Positions 41,371 through 52,219 of a stretch of 64,000 nucleotides of DNA are shown here, piece by piece. The notes beneath the pieces were generated by a model. It did not search any database and was not told the origin of the DNA. It worked only from the letters and a program-made list of their open reading frames with translations. The translations under genes were made by a program, and so were the position numbers. Position 1 is the first letter of the stretch. Every line of letters begins with the position of its first letter. Source of the DNA: Salinivirgaceae bacterium (GTDB lineage: Bacteria; Bacteroidota; Bacteroidia; Bacteroidales; SZUA-534); the NCBI GenBank assembly GCA_017551905.1, contig JAFZKK010000123.1, positions 1 through 64,000 of the forward strand. Reading direction: 5' to 3'.

Positions 41371-43356
41371 TTATCTGCGTCGTTTAACCTTTGGCACATA
41401 GTCGCGGCCGGTAAGACCGAAGTCGGTGCGGCGGTTAATCTGGTGGCAGATTTCTTTTTGTTCCTCGTCGGGCAACTTATTGATAAACTGTTCGGTAAGC
41501 ACATCGCCTTCTCTCAGGAACGGATATTTGCGAGCCAAACTCTTGTCAATCTCTTTCGGCCATGTCTCGCCGTAACCTCTCGATGTAAGTCGCTCTGCGT
41601 CAATACCGTATGTTATCAAGAAATCGACAACCGACTGGGCGCGTTTCTTCGACAGCTCCATATTGGCGGCGTCGCTTCCGCGGAAGTCGGTGTGCGAGCC
41701 AATCTCGATAGTGATATTGGTGTTGTCGTTCAGAATCTCGACAAGTCCCTCAAGCGCTGCGATTGATGTCGGGCGCAGTGTCCATTTGCCGAAATCGTAT
41801 TCTATGCCGTCAAGGTCCATACGCGAATCGTCGGGCGACAGGTTGATGTTGGCCTCAATGGCGGTGCTGGTTGTCAAGCCTTTGGTTGTCACTTTGTCTT
41901 TTGAGTTAAGGAAGCCGCCGCGTTTCACAACCACGCGATAATCGGTGTTTGGTGTCAGCTTGAAGTTGTACGAACCGTTGGTCTCAGTTTTGGCGCTGAT
42001 GTTGGTACCGTCGCTACCGATAAGATTGACTTCGGCTCCGGCAATAATCGCCTCGGTCTTGCTGTTGCGGACAACGCCCGTCAGCGTGAACTCGATAGGC
42101 GGAAGCGAGAATTGGTAGATGTCATCGCTGCCCTTGCCGCCCGGACGGTTCGAAGAAAAATATCCGCGTTCCAACTCTGCCTCAAAGCAAATGCCGAAAT
42201 CGTCGGCGGGGCTGTTGATAGGATATTTCATGTTCTCAACTTTCCAGCCCGATGCGCCTTGCCGCGCGCTGAAAATGTCGAGTCCGCCCATTCCAGGATG
42301 ACCGTTCGACGAAAAATATAGCGTTCCGTCGGGATGAATGAACGGGAACATCTCGTCGCCTTCGGTGTTAATCTCCGGACCCATATTGACGGGCGCGCCC
42401 CATTCGGCTGTCTTGTTTGCGCGTGTCGATTTCCAGAGGTCTTTTCCTCCGTAGCCGCCTTTCATGTCGGCAACAAAAATCAGTGTCAGCTCATCGTCGC
42501 TCACAGCCGGATGCCCCACGGCGATGCTGTCGGGTGCAAGATTTAGCTCTTTCGGCTCGCCCCATTCGGCATTTTCTTTTGTCGAACAGAATATCTTGCA
42601 GACCATATTTCTGTCTTTATTTTCACGGAAGCTGGTGAAATACAGCGTATTGCACTTCTTGTTGGTGCAAGGCGCGCCTTCGTCATATTCAGTGTTTATG
42701 ACCTCCTCAAGCGGAACAGGGTCCGACCATTTTCCCTTGCGGTCGGCGCGAGTGCGGAAAATGTCGCTGTAGTATTCGCCCGTCACACCACTGATTTTGC
42801 CGCCCGTTGCGCTCTCGCGTGCCGAAGCGAATATCACCATATTGTAATCGTCTTTGGCGAAAGCCGGCGCATAGTCGCTGTATTTGCTGTTGAAATAATG
42901 CATGTTCTCAACCTTGTAACGGGTTGGCTGCGCCATCCACTCAATGGCCATAGCGCACGACTCGACACCTGCCGGTCCGCGGTCGTCGGCGGGAGCCATT
43001 TTGCTGTAGTTCTGATATTCGGTCAGCGCCTCGTCGTAGTTGCCCTGGGCGCGCAGTGCGTTGGCTAAATAGAGCGTCGCCAGCGGCTCGGTGTAACCTT
43101 TCTTGATGGTTTTGCGATACCAAACCTCAGCCTGATGGTTGTTCTGCACCATGCGGTAGCATTCGGCAACCATAAAGGTAATTTGATTCTTACGGTCTTT
43201 GTCCTTCGCCTTGGCAAAAGCGTATTTATACTCATCAATTGCATCGAAATACTTGCCGGCCTCAAAAGCCTTGTCGGCCTTGGCTGTGATGTTCTTCTGC
43301 GCATACGATGCCGCCACTGACAGCATTATTACAGTTATTGCGATAATTTTTCTCAT
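41371..43356 (-). CDS. PorE-like OmpA-family protein
   Basis: A 661-residue envelope protein with the domain order known from PorE of the type IX secretion system: signal peptide (SYAQ near residue 20), TPR-like helices (about 22-150), WD40/PD40-like beta-propeller repeats (about 160-430, with SDIFRTR, GGLDIFSARQG and GSDDIYQFS), a carboxypeptidase-regulatory-like domain (about 435-520) and an OmpA peptidoglycan-binding domain (about 545-655, GSHTDFRGSDAANMELSKKRA and NRRTDF). PorE-type proteins are thought to tether the secretion machine to peptidoglycan. Unlike the PorE lipoprotein I see no lipobox, so it may be periplasmic. Assignment as the true PorE orthologue, rather than a paralogue, is inference. 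Confidence 0.82.
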   Translation of the reverse strand: MRKIIAITVIMLSVAASYAQKNITAKADKAFEAGKYFDAIDEYKYAFAKAKDKDRKNQITFMVAECYRMVQNNHQAEVWYRKTIKKGYTEPLATLYLANALRAQGNYDEALTEYQNYSKMAPADDRGPAGVESCAMAIEWMAQPTRYKVENMHYFNSKYSDYAPAFAKDDYNMVIFASARESATGGKISGVTGEYYSDIFRTRADRKGKWSDPVPLEEVINTEYDEGAPCTNKKCNTLYFTSFRENKDRNMVCKIFCSTKENAEWGEPKELNLAPDSIAVGHPAVSDDELTLIFVADMKGGYGGKDLWKSTRANKTAEWGAPVNMGPEINTEGDEMFPFIHPDGTLYFSSNGHPGMGGLDIFSARQGASGWKVENMKYPINSPADDFGICFEAELERGYFSSNRPGGKGSDDIYQFSLPPIEFTLTGVVRNSKTEAIIAGAEVNLIGSDGTNISAKTETNGSYNFKLTPNTDYRVVVKRGGFLNSKDKVTTKGLTTSTAIEANINLSPDDSRMDLDGIEYDFGKWTLRPTSIAALEGLVEILNDNTNITIEIGSHTDFRGSDAANMELSKKRAQSVVDFLITYGIDAERLTSRGYGETWPKEIDKSLARKYPFLREGDVLTEQFINKLPDEEQKEICHQINRRTDFGLTGRDYVPKVKRRR

Positions 43357-43470
43357 ATTCGGAATATGCGGATTTCTAAAAAATTACGTGCGAAAATAAC
43401 TAAAATTGTTCCAATTCATTGATAAAAGTTGAACAATGAGTCTTTGCACCTTTAATTTCTCACTTTTCAA

Positions 43471-43499
43471 TTGCCATTCGGTTTAAAAACTTACATTTG
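43471..43499 (+). promoter_or_regulatory. Promoter of rsfS-ftsH operon
   Basis: TTG at 43471-43473, an 18-base spacer and a perfect TACATTTG -7 box at 43492-43499, 19 bases before the ATG at 43519. Confidence 0.7.
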
Positions 43500-43518
43500 C
43501 ACCTTTAAAAAAGCAAGA

Positions 43519-43887
43519 ATGGCAAAAAGCAAACACAATCTCGGCTTGAAGGAGGCTATAATTGAGGCTATCAAGCAAAAAAAAGGTCACGAAATTGTGG
43601 CTATCGATTTGACAGACAATCATCAGGCTGTTGCCGATTACTATATTATATGCCACGGAAACTCAAGCTCGCAGGTTGAAGCCATTACCGACAACATCGA
43701 GCGCTTTGCCCGCACCGAGACAAGCGAGCATCCGTCGCACATTGAGGGGCTGCAGAACGCACTCTGGGTGCTGATGGACTATGGCAACATCATCGTCCAC
43801 ATTTTCCAAGAGGAAATCCGCAGTTTCTACAACATCGAAGACCTTTGGGCCGATGCCAAAAAGGAAATCATTGAAACAGAAGAATAA
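43519..43887 (+). CDS. rsfS: Ribosomal silencing factor RsfS
   Basis: A 122-residue protein that binds uL14 and blocks subunit joining when nutrients are short. The family core is clear: KKGHEIVAIDLTD, VADYYIICHGNSSSQVEAI, the GLQNALWVLMDYGNIIVHIFQ strand-helix and FYNIEDLWADA at the end. The start at 43519 is fixed by the promoter just upstream; the longer open frame would include that promoter. It leads an operon with ftsH, 5 bases downstream. Confidence 0.95.
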   Translation: MAKSKHNLGLKEAIIEAIKQKKGHEIVAIDLTDNHQAVADYYIICHGNSSSQVEAITDNIERFARTETSEHPSHIEGLQNALWVLMDYGNIIVHIFQEEIRSFYNIEDLWADAKKEIIETEE

Positions 43888-43892
43888 ACATT

Positions 43893-45941
43893 ATGGATAC
43901 CGAGAACAACAAAGAAAAAACTAACAACGCCGGCAAAAAACAGGAGGACAACGCAACTCAGCCCAAAACACCGGGGAAACGCCCAAAATTCAACACCAAC
44001 TGGATTTACGGCATAATAGCCATCGCGCTTTTCGGGCTTATGTTTCTGCCCTCGGGCGACAGCGACCCCAAAGAGGTGACCTGGAACCGCTTTGAGCAAG
44101 ATATGCTTAAAAACCACGATGTCAGCAAGATAGTGGTTATCAACAAAGAGAAGGCGATGATTTATATCAAAGCCGACAAGTTGAAGGAAGCACGCTACGC
44201 CGACAGCAAGGCAACTCCGGCTTTTTCGTCGAACAATCCGCAGTATTTCTTCACGATAGGCTCGGTTGAGTCGTTTGAACAGAATCTGGTCAGAGCTACC
44301 GAAAAATATTCGCCCGACGAGCCGATAGACGTCAAGTACGAAACGCGCCAAGACCGCCTCGGGCCAATCCTCAACTGGATTATCTTCCCGCTTTTGCTGA
44401 TAGGCGTTTGGATATTCATCTTCCGCCGGATGTCGGGTGGAGCCGGCAACCAGATTTTCAACATTGGCAAGTCGCGCGCCAAAATGTTCGACAAAGACGC
44501 CACTGACATAAAAATCGATTTCAAAGACGTGGCCGGACTTGAGGAGGCCAAAGTGGAGATAAAAGAGATTGTCGATTTCTTGAAAAATCCGCAGAAATAC
44601 ACGCAGTTAGGCGGTAAAATTCCAAAGGGCGCACTACTTGTAGGACCTCCGGGAACGGGCAAAACATTGCTCGCCAAAGCCGTAGCCGGCGAGGCGCACG
44701 TGCCGTTCTTCTCGTTGTCGGGTTCCGATTTTGTCGAGATGTTTGTGGGTGTGGGCGCATCGCGTGTGCGCGACCTGTTCAAGCAAGCCAAGGAGAAGGC
44801 TCCGTGCATCATCTTCATCGACGAGATTGACGCCATTGGCCGCGCCCGTGGACGCAACAACAGCTGGAGTTCGAACGATGAGCGCGAAAACACTCTGAAC
44901 CAGTTGCTTACCGAAATGGACGGCTTCGGCACCAACAGTGGTGTCATCATATTGGCCGCCACCAACCGCGCCGACATTCTGGACCGAGCCCTGATGCGCG
45001 CCGGCCGCTTCGACCGTCAGATTCAAGTTGAACTTCCCGACCTTAACGAGCGCATGGAGATATTCAAAGTGCATCTGCGCCCGCTCACCAAACTCGCGCA
45101 GGATGTGTCGGTAGAGTCGCTGGCCAAGCAAACACCGGGCTTCTCCGGTGCCGACATCGCCAATGTCTGCAACGAGGCAGCGCTTATCGCCGCCCGCCAC
45201 GACAAGGCACAAGTTGAAAAACAAGATTTCCTCGATGCCATCGACCGCATCATTGGCGGACTTGAGAAGAAAAACAAGATAATATCGCCTGAGGAGAAAA
45301 AATCGATAGCATATCACGAGGCCGGACACGCCACCGTAAGCTGGATGTTGGAAAACGCCAATCCGCTAATCAAAGTTACGATTGTTCCGCGCGGACAGGC
45401 TTTGGGCGCAGCATGGTATCTGCCTGAGGAACGGCAACTTACCACCACCGAACAACTCATGGAGGAAATGGCCGCATTGCTTGGCGGACGCGCCGCCGAG
45501 GAGCTTTTCTTTGGCCGCATATCGACAGGCGCCCTCAACGACCTTGAGCGGACAACCAAACACGCCTACGCCATGGTTTGCTACTACGGCATGAGTCCGC
45601 GGTTGGCCAACATCAGCTACTACGACTCGTCGGGCCAAACCGAATACGCTTTCTCAAAGCCATACAGCGAGGAGACGGCCCGCGCCATTGATGAAGAGAC
45701 GCAACGACTCATTGGCGAGGCATACGCCAAAGCGAAGGAGATACTGACAAAATATCAGGAACAGCACCACCAATTGGCCAACCTTCTACTTGAGCGTGAG
45801 GTTTTGTTTGCTGAAGACCTTGAGCGCATCTTAGGTCCGCGCCCGGGCGGCAAAACGCCTTACTACGAGCATCAGACAAAAAATGCCGAACCTGCCGCCG
45901 ACAACAACGAGGCTAAATCGGAAACCGAAACTACAGAATAA
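43893..45941 (+). CDS. ftsH: ATP-dependent zinc metalloprotease FtsH
   Basis: A membrane-bound AAA+ protease that degrades misfolded membrane proteins and regulators. In 682 residues: an Asn/Lys-rich cytoplasmic start, membrane helix 1 (about 31-53), a periplasmic domain, membrane helix 2 (about 152-172), the AAA module with Walker A GPPGTGKT (near 250), Walker [10 protein letters not shown] and the arginine-finger region, then the zinc-protease HEAGH (near 475). The C-terminus is a short acidic tail. The stop codon overlaps the next ATG by one base. Confidence 0.98.
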   Translation: MDTENNKEKTNNAGKKQEDNATQPKTPGKRPKFNTNWIYGIIAIALFGLMFLPSGDSDPKEVTWNRFEQDMLKNHDVSKIVVINKEKAMIYIKADKLKEARYADSKATPAFSSNNPQYFFTIGSVESFEQNLVRATEKYSPDEPIDVKYETRQDRLGPILNWIIFPLLLIGVWIFIFRRMSGGAGNQIFNIGKSRAKMFDKDATDIKIDFKDVAGLEEAKVEIKEIVDFLKNPQKYTQLGGKIPKGALLVGPPGTGKTLLAKAVAGEAHVPFFSLSGSDFVEMFVGVGASRVRDLFKQAKEKAPCIIFIDEIDAIGRARGRNNSWSSNDERENTLNQLLTEMDGFGTNSGVIILAATNRADILDRALMRAGRFDRQIQVELPDLNERMEIFKVHLRPLTKLAQDVSVESLAKQTPGFSGADIANVCNEAALIAARHDKAQVEKQDFLDAIDRIIGGLEKKNKIISPEEKKSIAYHEAGHATVSWMLENANPLIKVTIVPRGQALGAAWYLPEERQLTTTEQLMEEMAALLGGRAAEELFFGRISTGALNDLERTTKHAYAMVCYYGMSPRLANISYYDSSGQTEYAFSKPYSEETARAIDEETQRLIGEAYAKAKEILTKYQEQHHQLANLLLEREVLFAEDLERILGPRPGGKTPYYEHQTKNAEPAADNNEAKSETETTE

Positions 45942-46144
45942 TGGAAGACTGGATTTCAATTTATAGCACCAACAGCACGTTCGAAGCTGAGCTTGTTCGC
46001 GGCAAACTCGAGAATGCCGGAATTGAAGCTGTTCTGATGAACAAGCAAGACTCATCGTATTTGTTTGGCGAAATTGAAGTTTACGTGCATCAGCACGAGT
46101 CGCAACAGGCTTTAAACATCATAAACAGCCATGAAAATGAATAA
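45941..46144 (+). CDS. DUF2007-family small protein
   Basis: A 67-residue protein of the DUF2007 (putative signal-transducing) fold: a beta-alpha-beta layout with EAELVRGKLENAGIEAVLMNKQDSS and a second half ending VYVHQHESQQAL. The function of the family is unknown. The ATG overlaps the ftsH stop by one base, and the 3' end overlaps cdsA by 14 bases, so translation of all three is likely coupled. Confidence 0.85.
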   Translation: MEDWISIYSTNSTFEAELVRGKLENAGIEAVLMNKQDSSYLFGEIEVYVHQHESQQALNIINSHENE

Positions 46145-46949
46145 TTTTTGGCAACGGCTTACAACTGGCGTCGTCTTTCTGGCGGTGCTTATCTCGTGCA
46201 TACTGATAAACCAGTGGACATTCGCGCTACTGTTCGCCATTATCGACGCGTTGGCGTTGGGAGAATTCTACCACATAGCAAAACAGAAAGATTATCAGCC
46301 GATTGGTGTTTATGCCATAATAATCGGTGTGGCGGCCTACGCATTGTCATTTCTATCGACGGCTGGTATCATAGGTTGGCAATACCTTCTGTTGTTGGTG
46401 CCGCTTACAGCCTTGATTTTTGTGATTGTGCTGTTCGGCAAAGATTATAAGAATCCGATAAACAGCATTGCCACAACCATTTACGGGCTTGTTTACATTG
46501 CCGTTCCGTTTGCACTGATAACCCCGCTGGCTTTCTACGGCGGAAGCTATCAGAGCATAATAATATTGGGAATGTTCATTATTATTTGGACAAACGACAC
46601 CGGCGCTTATTGCTTCGGAATGTTGCTTGGCAAGCATAAAATGTTTGTCCGCATATCGCCTAAAAAGTCATGGGAAGGCTTCGCCGGAGGCGCACTGTCG
46701 GCCGTTGGTGCCGCTTTGGTTTTGGCACACTTCTACCCGATTCTTTCACCGGCGCAATGGGTCATTATGGCGTTGCTCACTATTTGCTTCGGCACTTTGG
46801 GCGACCTTGTCGAGTCGCAGTTCAAACGCACCGTCGGCATTAAGGATTCGAGCAACCTTCTGCCGGGCCATGGTGGCATTCTCGACAGATTTGACAGTAT
46901 TATATTGGTCATTCCCGTTATTTTGGCATATTTGCAGTTCATTTCATAA
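46131..46949 (+). CDS. cdsA: Phosphatidate cytidylyltransferase
   Basis: Makes CDP-diacylglycerol from phosphatidate and CTP, the branch point of phospholipid synthesis. A 272-residue polytopic inner-membrane protein with the signature region ISPKKSWEGFAGG and GDLVESQFKR...SNLLPGHGGILDRFDS. ATG 46131 or 46137 can serve as start; both overlap the DUF2007 gene. It is followed 15 bases later by psd, so two successive phospholipid enzymes are co-expressed with FtsH. Confidence 0.95.
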   Translation: MKMNNFWQRLTTGVVFLAVLISCILINQWTFALLFAIIDALALGEFYHIAKQKDYQPIGVYAIIIGVAAYALSFLSTAGIIGWQYLLLLVPLTALIFVIVLFGKDYKNPINSIATTIYGLVYIAVPFALITPLAFYGGSYQSIIILGMFIIIWTNDTGAYCFGMLLGKHKMFVRISPKKSWEGFAGGALSAVGAALVLAHFYPILSPAQWVIMALLTICFGTLGDLVESQFKRTVGIKDSSNLLPGHGGILDRFDSIILVIPVILAYLQFIS

Positions 46950-46964
46950 CTAAAAAATCAGACT

Positions 46965-47627
46965 ATGCGCATTCATCATGCAGGCTATATCGTAATATTG
47001 AAAGCACTTATTATATTATTGGTAATCAATTTTATAATATATTTTACGGTTGGATTCGGCCTTGCATTATACATCAGCATAACGGCATCGTGCCTTCTAA
47101 TGCTTTTCGTTCTACGTTTCTTCCGATATCCACGACGCGCTGTTCCGGCTCTGTCGGGCGACGAGGTGCTCTGCCCCGCCGACGGTACAATTGTTGCGAT
47201 TGAAGAGGTTGAACCTTCAAGTTTTGTAAACGAGAGACAGATTCAGGTTTCCATTTTCATGTCGTGCTGGAATGTGCATATCAACTGGGTTCCGGTGACG
47301 GGCAAAATTAAACAGGTGCTCCACTTCGACGGCGAGTTCACCCGCGCCATTACGCCAAAATCGTCTGACCTGAACGAGCATACAGCCGTCGCCATCACTC
47401 AACCTGATGGCAGCATTGTGCTTGTGAAACAGGTTGCAGGAGCCGTCGCTCGCCGCATACTGACATTTGTGAAACAAGACGAAAACCACAGCGCTGGCGA
47501 AGAGTTAGGTTTTATCCGCTTCGGCTCGCGAGTCGATTTGTTTATACCGACTAATTACAATGTGAACGTGAAAATTGGAGACAAAGTAACAGGCTGCCGG
47601 ACAATTATCGCCCAGCGCGGAAAATAA
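46965..47627 (+). CDS. psd: Phosphatidylserine decarboxylase
   Basis: Converts phosphatidylserine to phosphatidylethanolamine. The 220-residue form belongs to the short (archaetidylserine/PSD-A-like) group: two N-terminal hydrophobic segments (about 8-45), VLCPADGTI, FMSCWNVHINWVPVTG and the self-cleaving Ser of FGSRVDLFIP near the C-terminus that becomes the pyruvoyl cofactor. The protein should be cut there into beta and alpha chains. It is last in the ftsH-DUF2007-cdsA-psd series. Confidence 0.94.
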   Translation: MRIHHAGYIVILKALIILLVINFIIYFTVGFGLALYISITASCLLMLFVLRFFRYPRRAVPALSGDEVLCPADGTIVAIEEVEPSSFVNERQIQVSIFMSCWNVHINWVPVTGKIKQVLHFDGEFTRAITPKSSDLNEHTAVAITQPDGSIVLVKQVAGAVARRILTFVKQDENHSAGEELGFIRFGSRVDLFIPTNYNVNVKIGDKVTGCRTIIAQRGK

Positions 47628-47657
47628 GTGCGTTGGATTTATGCCGAAAATCTGTTG

Positions 47658-47687
47658 TTGTTACTATTGCTAAATGATTTATCTTTG
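47658..47687 (+). promoter_or_regulatory. Promoter of ferredoxin gene
   Basis: TTG at 47658-47660, a 19-base spacer and a perfect TATCTTTG -7 box at 47680-47687, 23 bases before the ATG. Confidence 0.7.
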
Positions 47688-47710
47688 ACCGACTTTTAAA
47701 AACAATAATT

Positions 47711-47878
47711 ATGGCTTACAAAATTTCAGAAGACTGCTTGGCATGTGGAACATGCATGAGCGAATGCCCGGTTGAGGCAATTTCAGAAGGCGATATCTAT
47801 GTTATCGACCCTGACAAATGCACTGAGTGCGGAACATGCGCTAGCGTATGCCCGGTTGAAGCTCCGAAACTTGCATAA
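47711..47878 (+). CDS. 2[4Fe-4S] ferredoxin
   Basis: A 55-residue protein with two CxxCxxCxxxCP cluster motifs: Cys9, 12, 15, 19 and Cys37, 40, 43, 47, in two near-symmetrical halves (CLACGTCMSECPVEA and CTECGTCASVCPVEA). This is the clostridial-type electron carrier used with pyruvate:ferredoxin oxidoreductase and similar anaerobic enzymes. It has its own promoter and terminator, so it is probably a monocistronic, strongly expressed gene. The presence of this carrier fits an anaerobe. Confidence 0.95.
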   Translation: MAYKISEDCLACGTCMSECPVEAISEGDIYVIDPDKCTECGTCASVCPVEAPKLA

Positions 47879-47897
47879 GAAACTGCACAACAATTAA

Positions 47898-47930
47898 AAA
47901 GGCGACCCCAAAGGCCGCCTTTATTATTTT
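47898..47930 (+). terminator. Terminator after ferredoxin
   Basis: Stem AAAGGCG (47898-47904) with CGCCTTT (47916-47922), an 11-base loop and a T-rich tail. It lies between the ferredoxin and the convergent manA and may serve both. Confidence 0.8.
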
Positions 47931-47945
47931 GTATCGATAATAAAA

Positions 47946-48935
47946 CTATCCGATATACACTTCAAGTAGTTTGGCCTCGCCGCCAACCGGCTTCAGTTCA
48001 ATTTCCTTCATCTCCGCCGGAATCAGCACCGTTTCGCCTTTGGCAATGCTTACAGGCTCGTCGAGTCCGGGCGCGTGAATCTCCGCCTTGCCGCCAACAG
48101 CCATATAAACCACAAACGAGTCGATGCGGCCGTAGTCGATTTCAATATCCTTATCGAAATTGAGCAAATTGACCGTAAAGAACGGACAACTGACCACCGA
48201 CGTGCTTCGGTTCATCTTGATTTCGTAGTCGGTTTTGTACGACGGATGAAGCGTGTAGTCGATAGCATCAACAGCCAAATCGGTGTGCAACTGGCGCGGC
48301 TTGCCGTTGGTGTCGAGACGGTCCCAGTCGTAGATGCGATAGGTGATGTCGGATGTTTCCTGAATCTCGGCAAGCAATATGCCCGGGCCTATTGAGTGTA
48401 TACGACCCGAAGGGATGAAGAACGTGTCGCCATGCTTCACCGGTACCCAATTGAGGATATCACGCAAATGGCCACTGTTCAGATTATCCAGATATTTTTG
48501 CTTGTCCATTTCGCAGTTGAAGCCCGAAATCAGTTTGGCATCGTCTTCGGCCTCAATCACATCCCACATCTCGGTCTTTCCGTGAAGATTGTGGCGCTGC
48601 ATGGCCAGCTCATCATTAGGGTGAACTTGAATCGACAGATATTCGTCGGCATCGATGAATTTGAACAACAACGGAAATTCAGTGCCGAATTTCGAGAACA
48701 CCTTGTCGCCAACAATGTCGCCCATATAAACCTCAATCAGTTCCTCAATGGTGTTTCCCTGCAGGAATCCGTTGCTCACAACCGACACATTATTGGTCAC
48801 GCCCGACAACTCCCAGCTCTCGCCGATGTTCGGTAGCGCGCCTTGCTTCTTGTTCAGTTCCTTCGCTATTCTGTTTCCTCCCCAAATTTTCTCCTTCAGA
48901 ATAGGTTCGAATTTCAACGGATATAGAGTGTTCAT
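47946..48935 (-). CDS. manA: Mannose-6-phosphate isomerase, class I
   Basis: Interconverts mannose 6-phosphate and fructose 6-phosphate, feeding GDP-sugar synthesis for polysaccharides. The 329-residue cupin enzyme shows KIWGG, the zinc-site QVHPND, the DVIEAE strand and the FIPSGRIHSIGPG segment with its metal-binding His. The open frame extends 129 bases further upstream, but I place the start at 48935 (MNTLYPLKFEP), because a perfect minus-strand TAATTTTG -7 box lies at 48957-48964 and family homology starts here. Confidence 0.93.
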   Translation of the reverse strand: MNTLYPLKFEPILKEKIWGGNRIAKELNKKQGALPNIGESWELSGVTNNVSVVSNGFLQGNTIEELIEVYMGDIVGDKVFSKFGTEFPLLFKFIDADEYLSIQVHPNDELAMQRHNLHGKTEMWDVIEAEDDAKLISGFNCEMDKQKYLDNLNSGHLRDILNWVPVKHGDTFFIPSGRIHSIGPGILLAEIQETSDITYRIYDWDRLDTNGKPRQLHTDLAVDAIDYTLHPSYKTDYEIKMNRSTSVVSCPFFTVNLLNFDKDIEIDYGRIDSFVVYMAVGGKAEIHAPGLDEPVSIAKGETVLIPAEMKEIELKPVGGEAKLLEVYIG

Positions 48936-48956
48936 TACTTGCGATTTTTCACGAAA

Positions 48957-48964
48957 CAAAATTA
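48957..48964 (-). promoter_or_regulatory. -7 box of manA
   Basis: Minus-strand TAATTTTG, 21 bases before the manA ATG. No clear -33 match. Confidence 0.5.
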
Positions 48965-49029
48965 TCAAAAAATCATTTGATTGTCTGCGATGTTTGATAT
49001 ACGATGCCTCTTTAGCGGCAAATGCAAAA

Positions 49030-49058
49030 GAAAGGCGCCCCAAAACGGAGCGCCTTTC
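49030..49058 (-). terminator. Terminator after groL
   Basis: Perfect 9-bp stem GAAAGGCGC (49030-49038) with GCGCCTTTC (49050-49058), an 11-base loop and on the minus strand a following TTTT run. It lies 23 bases beyond the groL stop. Confidence 0.75.
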
Positions 49059-49080
49059 CTTCATATCCGTAATTAAGCGA

Positions 49081-50724
<1,644 letters not shown>

Positions 50725-50732
50725 TTAGATAG

Positions 50733-51017
50733 TTAGAAGATATAGATAATGTCTTTTGTGTTGATAAGCATATATTTGGTGCCGTCGATTTCGACTTCGG
50801 TGCCCGAATATTTGCCGTACATCACGTTGTCGCCAACCTTCACGTCGATAGGTGTCTCGTCTTTGAGCGGTGCGCCCAGCAGGACGATTTTGCCCTGTGT
50901 CGGTTTGTCTTTTGCAGTGTCGGGAATGTAGATTCCGCCTGCTGTCTTTGTCTCAGCCTCTGCGGGCAACACCAGCGCTTTGCCTGGAATCACCCTACCT
51001 TTTAATACTTGTGCCAT
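50733..51017 (-). CDS. groS: Co-chaperonin GroES (Hsp10)
   Basis: The 94-residue cap of the GroEL ring. It has the GKALVLPAEAETKTAGGIYIPDTA region with the mobile loop, and the KVGDNVMYGKYSGTEVEIDG barrel segment. First gene of groS-groL. The gap upstream (51018-51330) holds no exact TAnnTTTG box on this strand, so the heat-shock promoter must differ from the consensus seen elsewhere here. Confidence 0.98.
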   Translation of the reverse strand: MAQVLKGRVIPGKALVLPAEAETKTAGGIYIPDTAKDKPTQGKIVLLGAPLKDETPIDVKVGDNVMYGKYSGTEVEIDGTKYMLINTKDIIYIF

Positions 51018-51330
51018 TTTTAAATGATATTTAATTAATAAATGTTTTCAAATTCCGGCCCGAAAGCCGACGCCATTTTATCATAATCTGTGCCAAAGCC
51101 GATTCGCCTGCTTTTTTGTGCCAAAATTGCCGATTTCTGCCACTACCGTATGACACCGCACCACTAACTATCTTCCACGCTATGCTCTAACACGCACAAA
51201 ACAAAACAATCAGGCATAGTGACAAGTTGGCATTTTATCATCGTTTTCATTTTCATTATTACTTTTTACATATACCACACTCGTTATTCATCTTTCAAGA
51301 TTATATTTGTTCAATATTTCTCCAATAAAA
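51018..51330. other. Divergent intergenic region groS / CDF transporter
   Basis: A 313-base gap. On the plus strand TATATTTG at 51302-51309 fits a -7 box for the transporter, 21 bases before its ATG. On the minus strand two TGGCAC words occur, but neither is followed by a GC at the spacing a sigma-54 promoter needs. I see no gene, terminator, RNA or repeat tract. Confidence 0.5.
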
Positions 51331-52218
51331 ATGAATCGAGAGCAACAGATATATCGTGCGACATGGGTGGGCTTTTTTGCCAACTTGCTATTGTCGGTGG
51401 GAAAGATTGCGGCGGGAATTGTGGGCCGAAGCGGCGCCATGATTGCCGACGGCATCCATTCCGTATCTGATTTTGTGACAGACCTTGTGGTTATGATTTT
51501 CGTCAAGGTATCAGCAATGCCTAAAGACGAGGACCACGACTACGGCCACGGCAAGTTCGAGACTTTGGCGACTATCATCATCGGACTGGCGCTGTTTGGC
51601 GTGGCTGTCGGCATTTTTTGGAAAAACGTGAACCATGTGGCTGCGGTTGCCAATGGGCAGAGTATTGAACCGCCCGAGGCAATTGCATTTGCCGCCGCCG
51701 CCATTTCCATTTTGGTGAAGGAAGCTCTCTACCGCTATACCCGCTGGGTTGGCGAGAAGGTCGATTCGCAGGTGGTTGTGGCCAATGCGTGGCATCACCG
51801 CTCCGATGCGCTGTCGTCAATCGCCACACTTCTTGGTATCGGCGGCGCCTACTTTATTGGTGATAAATGGTGCATTCTCGACCCCATTGCCGCTATTGCC
51901 GTGAGCGTTCTGATAGCCAAAGTGGCTTACGACCTTATCAAACCCGGTATAGGCGAGATGCTTGAGTGCTCGCTGCCAAAGGAACAGGAAGACGAGATTG
52001 AACAGATTGTTCTGAACAACAAGCATTTTAGCGATGTCCACAACCTGAAGACGCGCCGCATTGGGTCGGGCATCGCCATTGAGCTGCATGTGCGCGTTCC
52101 GGGCAACATGACCGTCAGCGAGTCGCACGATGCCACTGTTGATGTGGAGCGGCGGTTGCGCGAGCATTACGGACAGCGCACTCAGGTTATTTTGCATGTG
52201 GAGCCTGTTAAGGTTTAG
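51331..52218 (+). CDS. Cation diffusion facilitator transporter
   Basis: A 295-residue divalent-metal exporter. It has six hydrophobic helices, the helix-2 motif MIADGIHSVSDFVTDLV with the metal-site Asp and His, HDYGHGKFE, the helix-5 motif NAWHHRSDALSSIATLLG and a cytoplasmic C-terminal ferredoxin-like domain ending VILHVEPVKV. Zn2+ or Fe2+/Mn2+ are the usual substrates; the exact metal cannot be told. Start 51331 is preferred because MNREQQIYRATWVG is the family start. It ends one base from the convergent rluA-like gene, with no room for a terminator between them. Confidence 0.93.
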   Translation: MNREQQIYRATWVGFFANLLLSVGKIAAGIVGRSGAMIADGIHSVSDFVTDLVVMIFVKVSAMPKDEDHDYGHGKFETLATIIIGLALFGVAVGIFWKNVNHVAAVANGQSIEPPEAIAFAAAAISILVKEALYRYTRWVGEKVDSQVVVANAWHHRSDALSSIATLLGIGGAYFIGDKWCILDPIAAIAVSVLIAKVAYDLIKPGIGEMLECSLPKEQEDEIEQIVLNNKHFSDVHNLKTRRIGSGIAIELHVRVPGNMTVSESHDATVDVERRLREHYGQRTQVILHVEPVKV

Positions 52219-52219
52219 G

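Noticed and set aside
51040..51140. Possible sigma-54 promoter upstream of groS (two TGGCAC words on the minus strand)
   Set aside because: One has GC only nine bases after GG, the other ends in GA instead of GC. The required GG-N10-GC is not met.
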